In this document: positions 9,067-17,827 of the stretch, in pieces | Numbering within the stretch: the first letter of the stretch is position 1 | Layout: the number at the start of each line of letters is the position of its first letter | Source of the DNA: Jeotgalibacillus sp. ET6 | Lineage (GTDB): Bacteria; Bacillota; Bacilli; Bacillales; Jeotgalibacillaceae | Assembly: GCF_029667115.1 (NCBI RefSeq) | Contig: NZ_JARUIU010000001.1 | Coordinates: 62,001-126,000 of the forward strand | DNA: 64,000 bases | Direction of reading: 5' to 3' | Translations under genes and position numbers: made by a program | The notes under the pieces: generated by a model | The model's input: the letters and a program-made list of their open reading frames with translations, nothing else | What the model was told of the DNA's origin: nothing | The model's database searches: none

Positions 9067-9552
9067 TTACTTCATTTCAATTAAATAAAAAGACCCGGTG
9101 CCATGTGCGGCTATTTTGCCATCAGGATTCATAATAGACGCTTCGAGAACCATCGTTTTGCGTCCCTTATGAAGAATGCAGGCAGTTGCAGTCATTTCTT
9201 CACCGGCTATCGCCTGTACAAAGTGCACATTGAGCTGGCTTGTTACTGCACCCATGCCTTCGGGAGCTAACTGATTCGCAAGCGCTCCCATCGCTGTGTC
9301 TAATAAAGTAGCAGACATACCCCCATGTACAATCCCTAAAGAATTATGCAAGGTACTTGAAACAGGAATTTTAACGGTACATGAATCCGAGTCCACATTC
9401 CTTTTCATATTCAGCAGAGCACTTGTGTAGGAGGTGTGTTTTTTGTTAATTTTATCATTCAATCCTGTAAGAATCTGTTTAAGAACGGTAAGGTCTTCCT
9501 GAGTACCGTCAGTCAATATTTTATTTGTTAATTGCTGTAAATCCTCTTTCAT
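9067..9552 (-). CDS. PaaI-family hotdog-fold thioesterase
   Basis: Protein of 161 aa. After an N-terminal helical stretch, the hotdog core contains LGIVHGGMSATLLDTAMG, the PaaI-type acyl-CoA thioesterase signature with the HGG turn. It probably hydrolyses an acyl-CoA; the substrate cannot be read from sequence. The open frame extends to TTG 9576, but AAGGAGG lies inside that extension, 11 bases before ATG 9552, so 9552 is the better start. I do not recognise it as part of the B. subtilis ylb cluster. Confidence 0.85.
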   Translation of the reverse strand: MKEDLQQLTNKILTDGTQEDLTVLKQILTGLNDKINKKHTSYTSALLNMKRNVDSDSCTVKIPVSSTLHNSLGIVHGGMSATLLDTAMGALANQLAPEGMGAVTSQLNVHFVQAIAGEEMTATACILHKGRKTMVLEASIMNPDGKIAAHGTGSFYLIEMK

Positions 9553-9660
9553 TAACTCTTGCTCCTCCTTAACCAATGTATCGTACTTATCATATCATAA
9601 AGCATAGAGGTGACCTAACAACGGGTCAGAGTCCCAATTACGGAGAGGAGAGCGGTCTTG

Positions 9661-10038
9661 ATGGAAGAACGGGAAAAACGTCTGCAGGAATTTAAATCTT
9701 TTCTGGTGAAGAATCCGCATATTATACAAAAAGTACGCAAGAAAGAAAGCACCTGGCAGGACTTATTTGAAGAGTGGTATTTGTTTGGCGAAGATGATAA
9801 GAGGTGGAAAGCAGACAACGACAGCTCCGAATCTGCTCCATCCAAGCAATGGATTCATTCAATTAAAAATAAGCTGCAATCTCTGGACGATGATCAAATC
9901 GAGCAGTATGTAGAGCAGTGCAAGGATGCTTTGGAAATGGTGTCAGGACTGCTGTCCCAGTTTCAATCCCAGGCGTCAAAAAAAGGCGGACCTTCATCCG
10001 GTACTAAAAATGAATCCTATATGACATACTGGAAATAG
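9661..10038 (+). CDS. ylbD: YlbD-like putative spore coat protein
   Basis: Small, highly charged protein of 125 aa. The N-terminal block (RLQEFKSFLVKNPHIIQKVR followed by WQDLFEEWYLFGEDD) matches the YlbD-like coat protein family. The C terminus is low complexity, ending in SYMTYWK. Assignment to the spore coat is family knowledge. A TTG at 9658 lies in frame; both starts fit the GAGAGGAGAG site. It follows ylbC as in B. subtilis, with the thioesterase gene inserted between. Confidence 0.82.
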   Translation: MEEREKRLQEFKSFLVKNPHIIQKVRKKESTWQDLFEEWYLFGEDDKRWKADNDSSESAPSKQWIHSIKNKLQSLDDDQIEQYVEQCKDALEMVSGLLSQFQSQASKKGGPSSGTKNESYMTYWK

Positions 10039-10134
10039 AACTGCATAGCATAACACAGACTTCAGCTGAGAACAGAAAGAAAAATTTTCAACTTTTATCC
10101 TTTCGTGATAAAATACATTCACGGAGGTGGAAGG

Positions 10135-10581
10135 ATGTTTGCTACCATAGAAGGAATTGAATTGCTGGATTCAGCAGATGAGTTAAGCAGAATGATTTTG
10201 TTTTCAGAGGACATTCAAAATTATTTAACTAAATATAAGCAGCTGCGTGGGGCTGATGAATCAATGGATAAAATAAACCGCTTTGCTAAACTTAAGGAAC
10301 TTTATGAGGAAGTTCAGCGTTTTGGAAGATATCATCCCGATTACTCGAGAGTGATGAAAGAAATCAGGGAACGAAAAAGAGAAATGGATATGGATACTAA
10401 CGTTGCGGAGTTTAGGATTGCAGAAAACAAAGTGCAAAGTCTTTTGGATGAAGTAAGTAAAATTATCGGGTATTCTGTATCCGAACACGTAAAAATCCCT
10501 ACCGGAAACGCGTTTTTCGATTCCGGATCAAGCTGCAGCGGGGGCTGTGGATCCGGCGGGGGCTGCTCCTGTTCCGCATAA
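10135..10581 (+). CDS. ylbF: YlbF, subunit of the RicAFT (YmcA-YlbF-YaaT) complex
   Basis: Protein of 148 aa from the YlbF/YmcA family, mostly alpha-helical, ending in a Cys-rich tail with five cysteines (CSGGCGSGGGCSCS). In B. subtilis YlbF forms a complex with YmcA and YaaT that carries Fe-S clusters, steers RNase Y processing and influences competence, biofilm and sporulation. The tail fits cluster binding. A GTG lies upstream in frame, but ACGGAGG sits between it and ATG 10135, deciding the start. ylbE, which precedes ylbF in B. subtilis, is absent. Confidence 0.93.
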   Translation: MFATIEGIELLDSADELSRMILFSEDIQNYLTKYKQLRGADESMDKINRFAKLKELYEEVQRFGRYHPDYSRVMKEIRERKREMDMDTNVAEFRIAENKVQSLLDEVSKIIGYSVSEHVKIPTGNAFFDSGSSCSGGCGSGGGCSCSA

Positions 10582-10588
10582 TTCATAT

Positions 10589-10625
10589 TAAAAACCCGTT
10601 GCTGTTTTCAGCAACGGGTTTTTTT
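10589..10625. terminator. Bidirectional terminator between ylbF and the GDPD gene
   Basis: A 14-bp stem, AAAACCCGTTGCTG with CAGCAACGGGTTTT, flanked by A and T runs, placed between convergent genes. Confidence 0.93.
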
Positions 10626-10632
10626 GGTTAAT

Positions 10633-11541
10633 TTATTCTGAATCAGTAGAAATAAGCTGAAGGGCAATGTCCGGACGATCCGTCACAAGACCATGCGCTC
10701 CATAACGGAGCAAGCGATCCATTGTTTCCACATCATTTACCGTCCAATATTCAACATGAACATTTAAAGAGTCCAGGAATTCTATAAATGATTGTGAATC
10801 CAACGGAATGACGCCGTGTTTGGTTGGGATTTGCAGCGCGTCAGCTTTTGGATAATAAAGATGGCCAAAACCACTTTTAAACAACGAAAAAGCTTTTTTG
10901 GCTTCATTTTCTCCAGCTCCGATTGCTACACGATCCTGGGCATAAAGAGAGAAGCGATCGATTTGTTCATCGTAAAAACTTGTGACAAGTACACGATCCT
11001 CCACTCCCATTTTTTCAATCAGCCGCCATACTTTAGAAGGCATTAAGCTTCCTTCGTATGTATCCGGATCTTCTTTCATATCAATATTAATTAAATGCTC
11101 AGGAAAAGCTTCGAGTAATTCTTTAAGCGTAATTATTTTTTCGCCTTTTCCACGATAGGTCTGTTTTCCTTGCAGGTCACGGAAATGAAAGCCCAGGTCA
11201 AAATCCTTCAGCTCATCCAGGGTGTAATCTGCAACTCTTCCTGCTCCGTCAGTTGTACGGTCAATAAATCTGTCATGAAAAACGACAAGCTGTTCATCTT
11301 TTGTAAGTCTTACATCGATTTCAAATCCATTTACACCGAGTTCAGCAGCATGTTTGAAAGCTGCCATCGAGCTTTCAGGAGCTAAATCTGCGCCTCCTCG
11401 GTGAGCATATATGCGAGGCTTCTCACCTTCGAAATATTTTTTTGCCGGTCTTTTTACCGGCTTGGAAGCCATCTTGGAACCAGCCCATAGAGCTGCTCCG
11501 GATGCTGCCAATGCCAAGCCTATATTTGTTTTTTTACCCAT
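10633..11541 (-). CDS. Glycerophosphodiester phosphodiesterase family protein
   Basis: Protein of 302 aa with an N-terminal hydrophobic anchor (about 6-22) and a GDPD domain from about 42. Catalytic motifs are visible: AHRGG with the first His, ESSMAAF, GFEIDVRLTKDEQLVVFHD with metal-binding Glu/Asp and the second His, and the C-terminal VEYWTVND and GLVTDRPD blocks. It probably hydrolyses glycerophosphodiesters to glycerol-3-phosphate plus alcohol, at the outer face of the membrane. It is inserted between ylbF and ylbG relative to B. subtilis. The ATG has a GGGGGAT ribosome site. Confidence 0.92.
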   Translation of the reverse strand: MGKKTNIGLALAASGAALWAGSKMASKPVKRPAKKYFEGEKPRIYAHRGGADLAPESSMAAFKHAAELGVNGFEIDVRLTKDEQLVVFHDRFIDRTTDGAGRVADYTLDELKDFDLGFHFRDLQGKQTYRGKGEKIITLKELLEAFPEHLINIDMKEDPDTYEGSLMPSKVWRLIEKMGVEDRVLVTSFYDEQIDRFSLYAQDRVAIGAGENEAKKAFSLFKSGFGHLYYPKADALQIPTKHGVIPLDSQSFIEFLDSLNVHVEYWTVNDVETMDRLLRYGAHGLVTDRPDIALQLISTDSE

Positions 11542-11628
11542 ATTTTATCCCCCGTTTCATTATGTATCTTTTCTACCTTCATGGTAGCATGTTACCCTCT
11601 TCACAACAAATGTAACCTACTTAACCCG

Positions 11629-11943
11629 TTATTTAAAACGAATGCAGTCAGGACAGAGATTTCCGCAGCAAAACATTTTTTCCTGAGGAACATAGAAGCG
11701 GTGGCGAAAAACATATTCATCCTGGTTTTGCCGGACAGGCACTGTTTCAGCATGTAGCCGCTTGCCTCTCATAGCCCTTCCGGCATTTTTTCTGATTTCA
11801 TAATGAAGTCGCTCTTTTTCGAGGCCGTCCACAGAAATATATAAAAAGGGGATTCCGGCGATTTTTTTCCACCGTACACCTGTAATTCCTTCTGTTTTGG
11901 AGAGTCTCTGTACAAAATCCTCCCATATTAGGTTGATATCCAT
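11629..11943 (-). CDS. Hypothetical protein with C-terminal cysteine cluster
   Basis: I do not assign this 104-aa protein to a characterised family. It is basic, with alternating strands and helices ([16 protein letters not shown]), and ends in [16 protein letters not shown]. The CC-x3-C-x2-C spacing suggests a metal site or redox thiols (inference). It is not YlbE, which B. subtilis has in this area. The ATG at 11943 has AAGGAG eight bases upstream. It diverges from ylbG. Confidence 0.7.
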   Translation of the reverse strand: MDINLIWEDFVQRLSKTEGITGVRWKKIAGIPFLYISVDGLEKERLHYEIRKNAGRAMRGKRLHAETVPVRQNQDEYVFRHRFYVPQEKMFCCGNLCPDCIRFK

Positions 11944-11967
11944 CGCCGATGCTCCTTTTTGATATCA

Positions 11968-11997
11968 TTGCCGATCATTGTTCACGTATGCTACAAT
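11968..11997 (+). promoter_or_regulatory. Predicted promoter of ylbG
   Basis: TTGCCG (11968-11973), an 18-bp spacer and TACAAT (11992-11997), about 30 bases before the ylbG start region. Confidence 0.5.
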
Positions 11998-12029
11998 TTA
12001 ACATAAGAAAATCAGGTGAGGTAATGACT

Positions 12030-12305
12030 ATGCTAATGGATCGACAAGGACTGATCGTATGGCTTCACAGCTTAAAGCATGCGAAAACGTTAAGAAGATT
12101 TGGAAACGTTCATTATGTTTCCAGAAAGATGAAATATGTACTATTATACTGCAATCAGAATGAAGTTGAAAAGCTTGCGGATAAATTGTCTAATTATTCA
12201 TATGTAAAAAAAGTGGAGGTTTCCCAGCGGCCATTTGTTAAAACTGAATATGAAAATGCAAAGCCGGACAAAGCCAAGGAGTATGATTATAAAATGGGAC
12301 TTTGA
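12030..12305 (+). CDS. ylbG: UPF0298 protein YlbG
   Basis: Small soluble protein of 91 aa of the YlbG family (DUF2129). Characteristic blocks are [37 protein letters not shown] and the C-terminal [12 protein letters not shown]. Function unknown. The open frame begins at 11949, but the promoter and AGGTGAGG (12014-12021) lie inside that extension. ATG 12030 has proper spacing; ATG 12024 is too close. Its position between ylbF and rsmD is conserved. Confidence 0.88.
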   Translation: MLMDRQGLIVWLHSLKHAKTLRRFGNVHYVSRKMKYVLLYCNQNEVEKLADKLSNYSYVKKVEVSQRPFVKTEYENAKPDKAKEYDYKMGL

Positions 12306-12403
12306 TGTTCCTGACCGTAAGTTTTTATTGAAGATATGAGGTGGACCCTGCAGCAGGTGAACGCTTTTGCACCCGCCACTGTGAAAAGCATCGAACAAAT
12401 TCA

Positions 12404-12640
12404 ATGAGGCTGGAACAAGACTTGAAAAAGTTTAAAAATTAAGACATATTTATGAAAAGTATGAGGTGAGCGGAGCGGAAGGTGGCGACTCCTGAAGGAC
12501 ATGACGCTCGCTCTTTAGCCCCCGCAAGGCAAATCCTGAGGAGGGCTCAGCGCCGTACCTGCGGAAAGCATCCGCCTTAAGCGAAGTGAACCGGTAGTAG
12601 AGCTTGAGACATTTATGTCTCAAGCTCATTTTTCTTTTTT
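12404..12640 (+). repeat. Interspersed nested-inverted-repeat element, copy 2
   Basis: Forward copy in the 362-bp convergent gap between ylbG and the DUF7147-like gene. Conserved blocks: GAGGCTGGAACAAGACTT at the left; GAGCGGAGCGGAAGGTGGCG then ACTCCTGAAGGAC; GGCTCAGCGCCGTACCTGCG; GAAAGCATCCGCCTTAAGCG; AACCGGTAGTAGAGCTTGAG; and a right-end perfect hairpin GAGCTTGAGACA / TGTCTCAAGCTC followed by T-rich sequence. The left part of the gap, 12306-12403, contains no gene and only small inverted repeats. Confidence 0.9.
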
Positions 12641-12667
12641 TACATAAATTGAGTTCAAATAACCTGA

Positions 12668-13057
12668 TTATGACAGTGGACTGATATAGCGGTTCATGCG
12701 TAAAATACCGGTTAAGTACTGAAAAAACAGTTCTTTCTCAGCGAATCTGTCTGATGGTTGAACTTCCATCTCTATTAAAGACAGACCGGCCTCAGCAGCT
12801 GCTGATTGAACCAGTTCAAACCGTTTGTTGGGGGTATCATGAGGGTTGGGAATCCCTTCCCTGCAAATATACAGTGCCTGGAAGCTGCCTGGATCTGTCT
12901 TTTTCATGACTGCTACGACAGAAGTTACAGATTTTTCTTTTTTATTTGTATGAAGAGCAAGGATTCTCTCTATACGGTGTGTATTTGCTTTAACAATCTC
13001 CAAGAACTCGTATAAATCTGAATAGCCTTCTCCTAATTCGATAAATCGTTGAATCAT
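12668..13057 (-). CDS. Conserved Bacillales protein (DUF7147-like)
   Basis: Soluble protein of 129 aa beginning MIQRFIELGEGYSDLYEFLE, with a conserved-looking ALYICREGIPNPHDTPNKRF centre and the tail YLTGILRMNRYISPLS. I recognise this as a Bacillales-restricted family sometimes mislabelled methylthioribose kinase and later given a DUF number; it has no kinase motif and is far too short for MtnK. Function unknown. ATG 13057 has AAAGGATG upstream. It diverges from rsmD. Confidence 0.72.
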   Translation of the reverse strand: MIQRFIELGEGYSDLYEFLEIVKANTHRIERILALHTNKKEKSVTSVVAVMKKTDPGSFQALYICREGIPNPHDTPNKRFELVQSAAAEAGLSLIEMEVQPSDRFAEKELFFQYLTGILRMNRYISPLS

Positions 13058-13194
13058 CTTTTCACATCCTTTCGAACCTTTTTTATTTTACCATTGCCAT
13101 CTTTTTTTAACACCTGTTCTTTAAAAAACGCAATAGCTTTGCCGTTTAAAATATGGTAGCATTATCTTCGACATAATGACTGAGTGGTGATGAA

Positions 13195-14251
<1,057 letters not shown>

Positions 14252-14258
14252 ACAATAG

Positions 14259-14482
14259 AAAGAGCTTGAGACAAAAGTGTCTCAAGCTCTTTGAGCGGTT
14301 CGCTGCGCTTCAGGCATACGCTTTCCGTAAAGCGGCGCTGAGCCTCTCCAGGCCCTTGCCCTGGGGTAGTCTCAGCTTGCCGTCAAATCCTGCAGGAGTC
14401 GCACCCACCGCTCCGCTCACCTACTACTACTAAATATATCCTCATTTTGTAAACTTTTTCGAGTTTTATTCCAGCCTCTTTT
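14259..14482 (-). repeat. Interspersed nested-inverted-repeat element, copy 3
   Basis: Reverse copy in the convergent gap between coaD and ylbJ. It starts with a perfect hairpin AGAGCTTGAGACA / TGTCTCAAGCTCT, then GCGGTTCGCTGCGCTTCAGG, GGCGCTGAGCC, a central CCAGGGC/GCCCTGG-type hairpin, CTCAGCTTGCCGTCAA, CCTGCAGGAGTCGC, CCGCTCCGCTCACC, and the far arm GAGTTTTATTCCAGCCTCTT. The remainder of the gap, 14483-14593, shows nothing beyond AT-rich sequence. Confidence 0.9.
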
Positions 14483-14593
14483 GTTTTGCAGATTCTTTTA
14501 ACATCTAATCCTGTTGATAACATCAATCACATTTACATGTAAATTACTAATTCTTTACCTCTCAAAGAGATAGAGAGAATATCGCTCCAGGTC

Positions 14594-15766
14594 TCATATT
14601 CGTTTATGGGCAGCATAAAACTGATTCAGGATGATAAAAATAGCGACCAGTATGCTGCCAATGCACAGGATAGGTCCAAATTCCATAAACCAGTCAAGTA
14701 CCCCTGAATCCTGGTATACTTGAGAGATGGATACCTTTTCACTGAAGGAAGGAAGCCATGAAGCAGAGCGGTTCATCCAGGTAATTAAAAGCATAAAAAT
14801 GATCGGAGAGATAAAAAGATGAGCGATTCGCGCAAAAAGAAATGGCTTATAGCTGATCGGTGACTGATGAATACAGGCAATGATTTGTGCATGGATACAA
14901 AACCCTCCGAACGAAATAATTGCCAGTACTGCGAGACAGCTAACCAGGATATTTTTCTCATCTTCTGCGACAGTTGCTGCGCCATTTGAAATTTCAAGAA
15001 CCCCCAATAAAAATCCGCTAACCCAGTCTGTTGAAATCCCTGCAGTTAAACTGAGTTCCTTCAAAATGATTTCCGGCAGCACCAGGAAGTTGAATTTTAA
15101 TGCTAACGTACTGATTACTGAAAATAGTATAATTAAACCACCTATTACCATCAGCTGCTGCACAGAAGAGGCCACTGCGTTTTGAAGAGCAGTACCGAAG
15201 GATAAGGGAGCACTTTTTACAACAGGATGCTCCGCTTCATTTATATCCTTTCTTTCTTTAATCATCCTTCCTGCAAAAATGCCTATGACAACGTTGCCTG
15301 CGTAATGAGCAATCAAAAGTAAAAGACCTGCTTGAGGAGTATGTAATAAGCCCGCAGACACCGCGCCGAGAATAAAGATTGGACTCGCTCCATTGGTAAA
15401 GCACACAAGACGCTGGGCATCCGATAAATTAAGCGCGCCTTGATTATATAATTTTACAGATAGTTTAGCGCCTACGGGGAAACCTGACGTAAATCCTAAT
15501 AAGAGAACCATTGCACCTTTCCCCGAAACATTAAAAAGCGGCTTCATGACAGGCTGAACTATTTTTCCAATCTGGGACATCCAATTGGATTGAGGGAGAA
15601 GTTCAGCTACTATAAAAAATGGCAGCAATGAGGGAAAAATAATGGTCCACCAAAGCTCTAATCCTTTGATGGAAGCATCAAGTGACGCCTGAGGGTGTAC
15701 AATAAGACCAAGCAAGCAAAAAAAGACTCCTGCTGAAAACAAATGAGGGTACAGACGCTGCGTCAT
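14594..15766 (-). CDS. ylbJ: Sporulation integral membrane protein YlbJ
   Basis: Polytopic protein of 390 aa with about ten hydrophobic segments. Blocks such as WWTIIFPSLLPFFIVAELL, GFTSGFPVGAKLSVKLYNQG and FTNGASPIFILGAVSAG match the YlbJ/nucleoside-recognition GATE family. In B. subtilis ylbJ is SigE-controlled and needed for robust spores; the substrate is unknown. It lies between coaD and ylbK as in Bacillus, on the opposite strand. GAGAGGATC precedes ATG 15766. Confidence 0.92.
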   Translation of the reverse strand: MTQRLYPHLFSAGVFFCLLGLIVHPQASLDASIKGLELWWTIIFPSLLPFFIVAELLPQSNWMSQIGKIVQPVMKPLFNVSGKGAMVLLLGFTSGFPVGAKLSVKLYNQGALNLSDAQRLVCFTNGASPIFILGAVSAGLLHTPQAGLLLLIAHYAGNVVIGIFAGRMIKERKDINEAEHPVVKSAPLSFGTALQNAVASSVQQLMVIGGLIILFSVISTLALKFNFLVLPEIILKELSLTAGISTDWVSGFLLGVLEISNGAATVAEDEKNILVSCLAVLAIISFGGFCIHAQIIACIHQSPISYKPFLFARIAHLFISPIIFMLLITWMNRSASWLPSFSEKVSISQVYQDSGVLDWFMEFGPILCIGSILVAIFIILNQFYAAHKRI

Positions 15767-15891
15767 AGGGTTGATCCTCTCTTTAAATCAGTTGCTTAGC
15801 GTTTACTGTTAAAACTAAAATGGATACGCTGCTTTTTTTATAAAGTATGTTTTTGCCATCATATTAGAACGTTCAACCGGGAGGGGAAGAA

Positions 15892-16689
15892 ATGGAGCCT
15901 AAAATTGGCCTTGCACTGGGCTCAGGAGGCGCAAGGGGATTTGCACATCTTGGTGTATTAAAAGTGCTTCGAGATGATAACATCCCTGTTCATATGGTTG
16001 CAGGAAGCTCAATGGGCTCACTGGTAGGGGCAATGTATTGTGCCGGCCATGAACTTGAAGATCTTTACCGGCTTGCGCACACATTTAGAAGCAAGTTTTT
16101 TGTGGATTTGACCATTCCGAGAATGGGTTTTATTTCAGGAGAGAAAGTGAAACAATTTATTAAGCTGTTTACTCATCAAAAACATATTGAAGATTTGGAC
16201 ATTCCCCTGTCGATCGTAGCAACGGATATTGTCAAAGCGGAGCGGGTTGTGTTTACTAAGGGTCCAGTTGATGTGGCCGTCAGGTCGAGCATATCGGTGC
16301 CAGGCATCTTTGTCCCGGAAAAAGTAGATGGCAGGCTGCTGGTTGATGGAGGAGTAATTGACCGGGTCCCATCAAGTGTTGTCAGGGACATGGGTGCAGA
16401 TATCGTAATAGGAGTAGACGTATCTCAAGTAAAAAGGAATGCTGAAATAAGTACAATTTATGATGTTATCATGCAAAGTATAGATATTTTACAATCTGAA
16501 GTGCTACGATATAAGCTGTCAACAGCAGATGTTTTAATGAGTCCGAAAGTGGAGCAGTTCGGGGGCAAAACGTTTCAGCAGGCTGCCGATATCATCCTGC
16601 TTGGCGAAGAAGAAGCAAGAAGAGCATTGCCTGCTATCCATCAGGCAATTGATCATTGGAAGGAGCGTCAAATGTTAAATGAAAAATAA
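15892..16689 (+). CDS. ylbK: Patatin-like phospholipase family protein YlbK
   Basis: Soluble protein of 265 aa in the RssA-type patatin family. The oxyanion loop GSGGARGFAHLGVL (about 10-23), the nucleophile elbow GSSMGS with Ser40, and the DGGV motif with Asp152 form a complete Ser-Asp dyad. It is predicted to be a lipid acyl hydrolase; the real substrate is unknown. AGGGGAAG precedes the ATG. Its end overlaps ylbL by 11 bases, so the two are co-translated. Confidence 0.92.
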   Translation: MEPKIGLALGSGGARGFAHLGVLKVLRDDNIPVHMVAGSSMGSLVGAMYCAGHELEDLYRLAHTFRSKFFVDLTIPRMGFISGEKVKQFIKLFTHQKHIEDLDIPLSIVATDIVKAERVVFTKGPVDVAVRSSISVPGIFVPEKVDGRLLVDGGVIDRVPSSVVRDMGADIVIGVDVSQVKRNAEISTIYDVIMQSIDILQSEVLRYKLSTADVLMSPKVEQFGGKTFQQAADIILLGEEEARRALPAIHQAIDHWKERQMLNEK

Positions 16690-17728
16690 AATATGGCTAT
16701 GGATCCTGACTGTAACAGTTCTGGTTTTTGCAGTTGCTAGCTTTTATTCACTTCCTTATTACATTCAAAAACCAGGCAGCGCCTTTGCCCTTGATGATAT
16801 TGTAGAAGTGGAAAAAGGTACGAGGAGCCAGGGAGACTTTTCTCTTATGACGGTATCCCAGGTTCAGGCGAATATCTTTGCTTACCTTTGGGCTAAGTTT
16901 GATGAGTATCAGGTTATATATCCTGTAAATCAAATCAGAAACCCTCATGAAAGTGATGAAGAATACTCAGTAAGACAACTGCATCTAATGGACAGTTCTG
17001 CTGTTCAGGCCATTGAAGTGGCGTTTAAGGAAGCGCAGGCAGACTATTCGTTTACCTACCGCGGCATATATATATTAAATGTATTTCCTGCCATGCCTGC
17101 TGAAGACGTACTTCGTGCTGGAGACAGAATTACGATGATCGATGGGAATGCGTTTGAGTCATCTGAAGAGTTTATTGACTATGTTAAAGATAAGCAGGAG
17201 GGAGAGGAAGTGTCGATCAGAGTGGACCGGAACGGACAGATAATAGAAGAAACCCTCCCGCTGAAAGCATTTCCTGAAGCACCGGAACAGGTTGGATTAG
17301 GAATATCTTTAGTGGATGACCGGACAATTGAAACCGATCCTGATGTTCATATTAATTCTGAAGATATTGGCGGACCTTCAGCAGGACTGATGTATTCGCT
17401 TGAAATATATGACCAATTGGTCGAAGAGGACCTGACAAAAGGCTACAGCATTGCAGGAACAGGTACCATTTCGAGTGATGGCGTGGTAGGAAGAATTGGC
17501 GGCATTGATCAGAAAGTAGTCGCAGCTGATAAACAGGGTATGGAATACTTCCTGGCACCGGATGATGAAATCCCTGAAGAAGTTATGGAAGAAAACCCTG
17601 ATATTCTTACCAATTATGAATCAGCTGCAAAAACCGCAGAAGAGATTGAAACGACTATGGAAATTATCCCGGTAAAAACCTTTGAGGATGCTCTTAAATT
17701 TCTTGAAGAGCTGGAAGTGAAATCATAG
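16679..17728 (+). CDS. ylbL: PDZ and Lon-type (S16) membrane protease YlbL
   Basis: Membrane-anchored protease of 349 aa: one N-terminal helix (about 5-24), a PDZ domain (about 115-200, with FPAMPAEDVLRAGDRITMID) and a Lon-like catalytic domain (about 205-345). The Ser-Lys dyad is visible as GGPSAG with Ser234 and GGIDQKVVAA with Lys279. In B. subtilis YlbL, together with CtpA, degrades the cell-division inhibitor YneA after DNA damage. The start overlaps the end of ylbK. Confidence 0.93.
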   Translation: MKNKIWLWILTVTVLVFAVASFYSLPYYIQKPGSAFALDDIVEVEKGTRSQGDFSLMTVSQVQANIFAYLWAKFDEYQVIYPVNQIRNPHESDEEYSVRQLHLMDSSAVQAIEVAFKEAQADYSFTYRGIYILNVFPAMPAEDVLRAGDRITMIDGNAFESSEEFIDYVKDKQEGEEVSIRVDRNGQIIEETLPLKAFPEAPEQVGLGISLVDDRTIETDPDVHINSEDIGGPSAGLMYSLEIYDQLVEEDLTKGYSIAGTGTISSDGVVGRIGGIDQKVVAADKQGMEYFLAPDDEIPEEVMEENPDILTNYESAAKTAEEIETTMEIIPVKTFEDALKFLEELEVKS

Positions 17729-17743
17729 ACGTTCCTCCTTATC

Positions 17744-17775
17744 AAGGAGCCTGAGACATTATGTCTCAGGCTCCT
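17744..17775. terminator. Terminator hairpin, same type as the arm of the interspersed repeats
   Basis: Perfect inverted repeat AGGAGCCTGAGACAT / ATGTCTCAGGCTCCT in the convergent gap between ylbL and tmcAL. The stem is nearly the same as the terminator arm of repeat copies 1 and 7, but the core of the element is absent. A partial echo (AAAAGGAGCCTGATAA) lies at about 17807-17822. Confidence 0.88.
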
Positions 17776-17827
17776 CTTGCAGTTAATTGAATGAGCAGCA
17801 ACGTTGAAAAGGAGCCTGATAAAGAGA

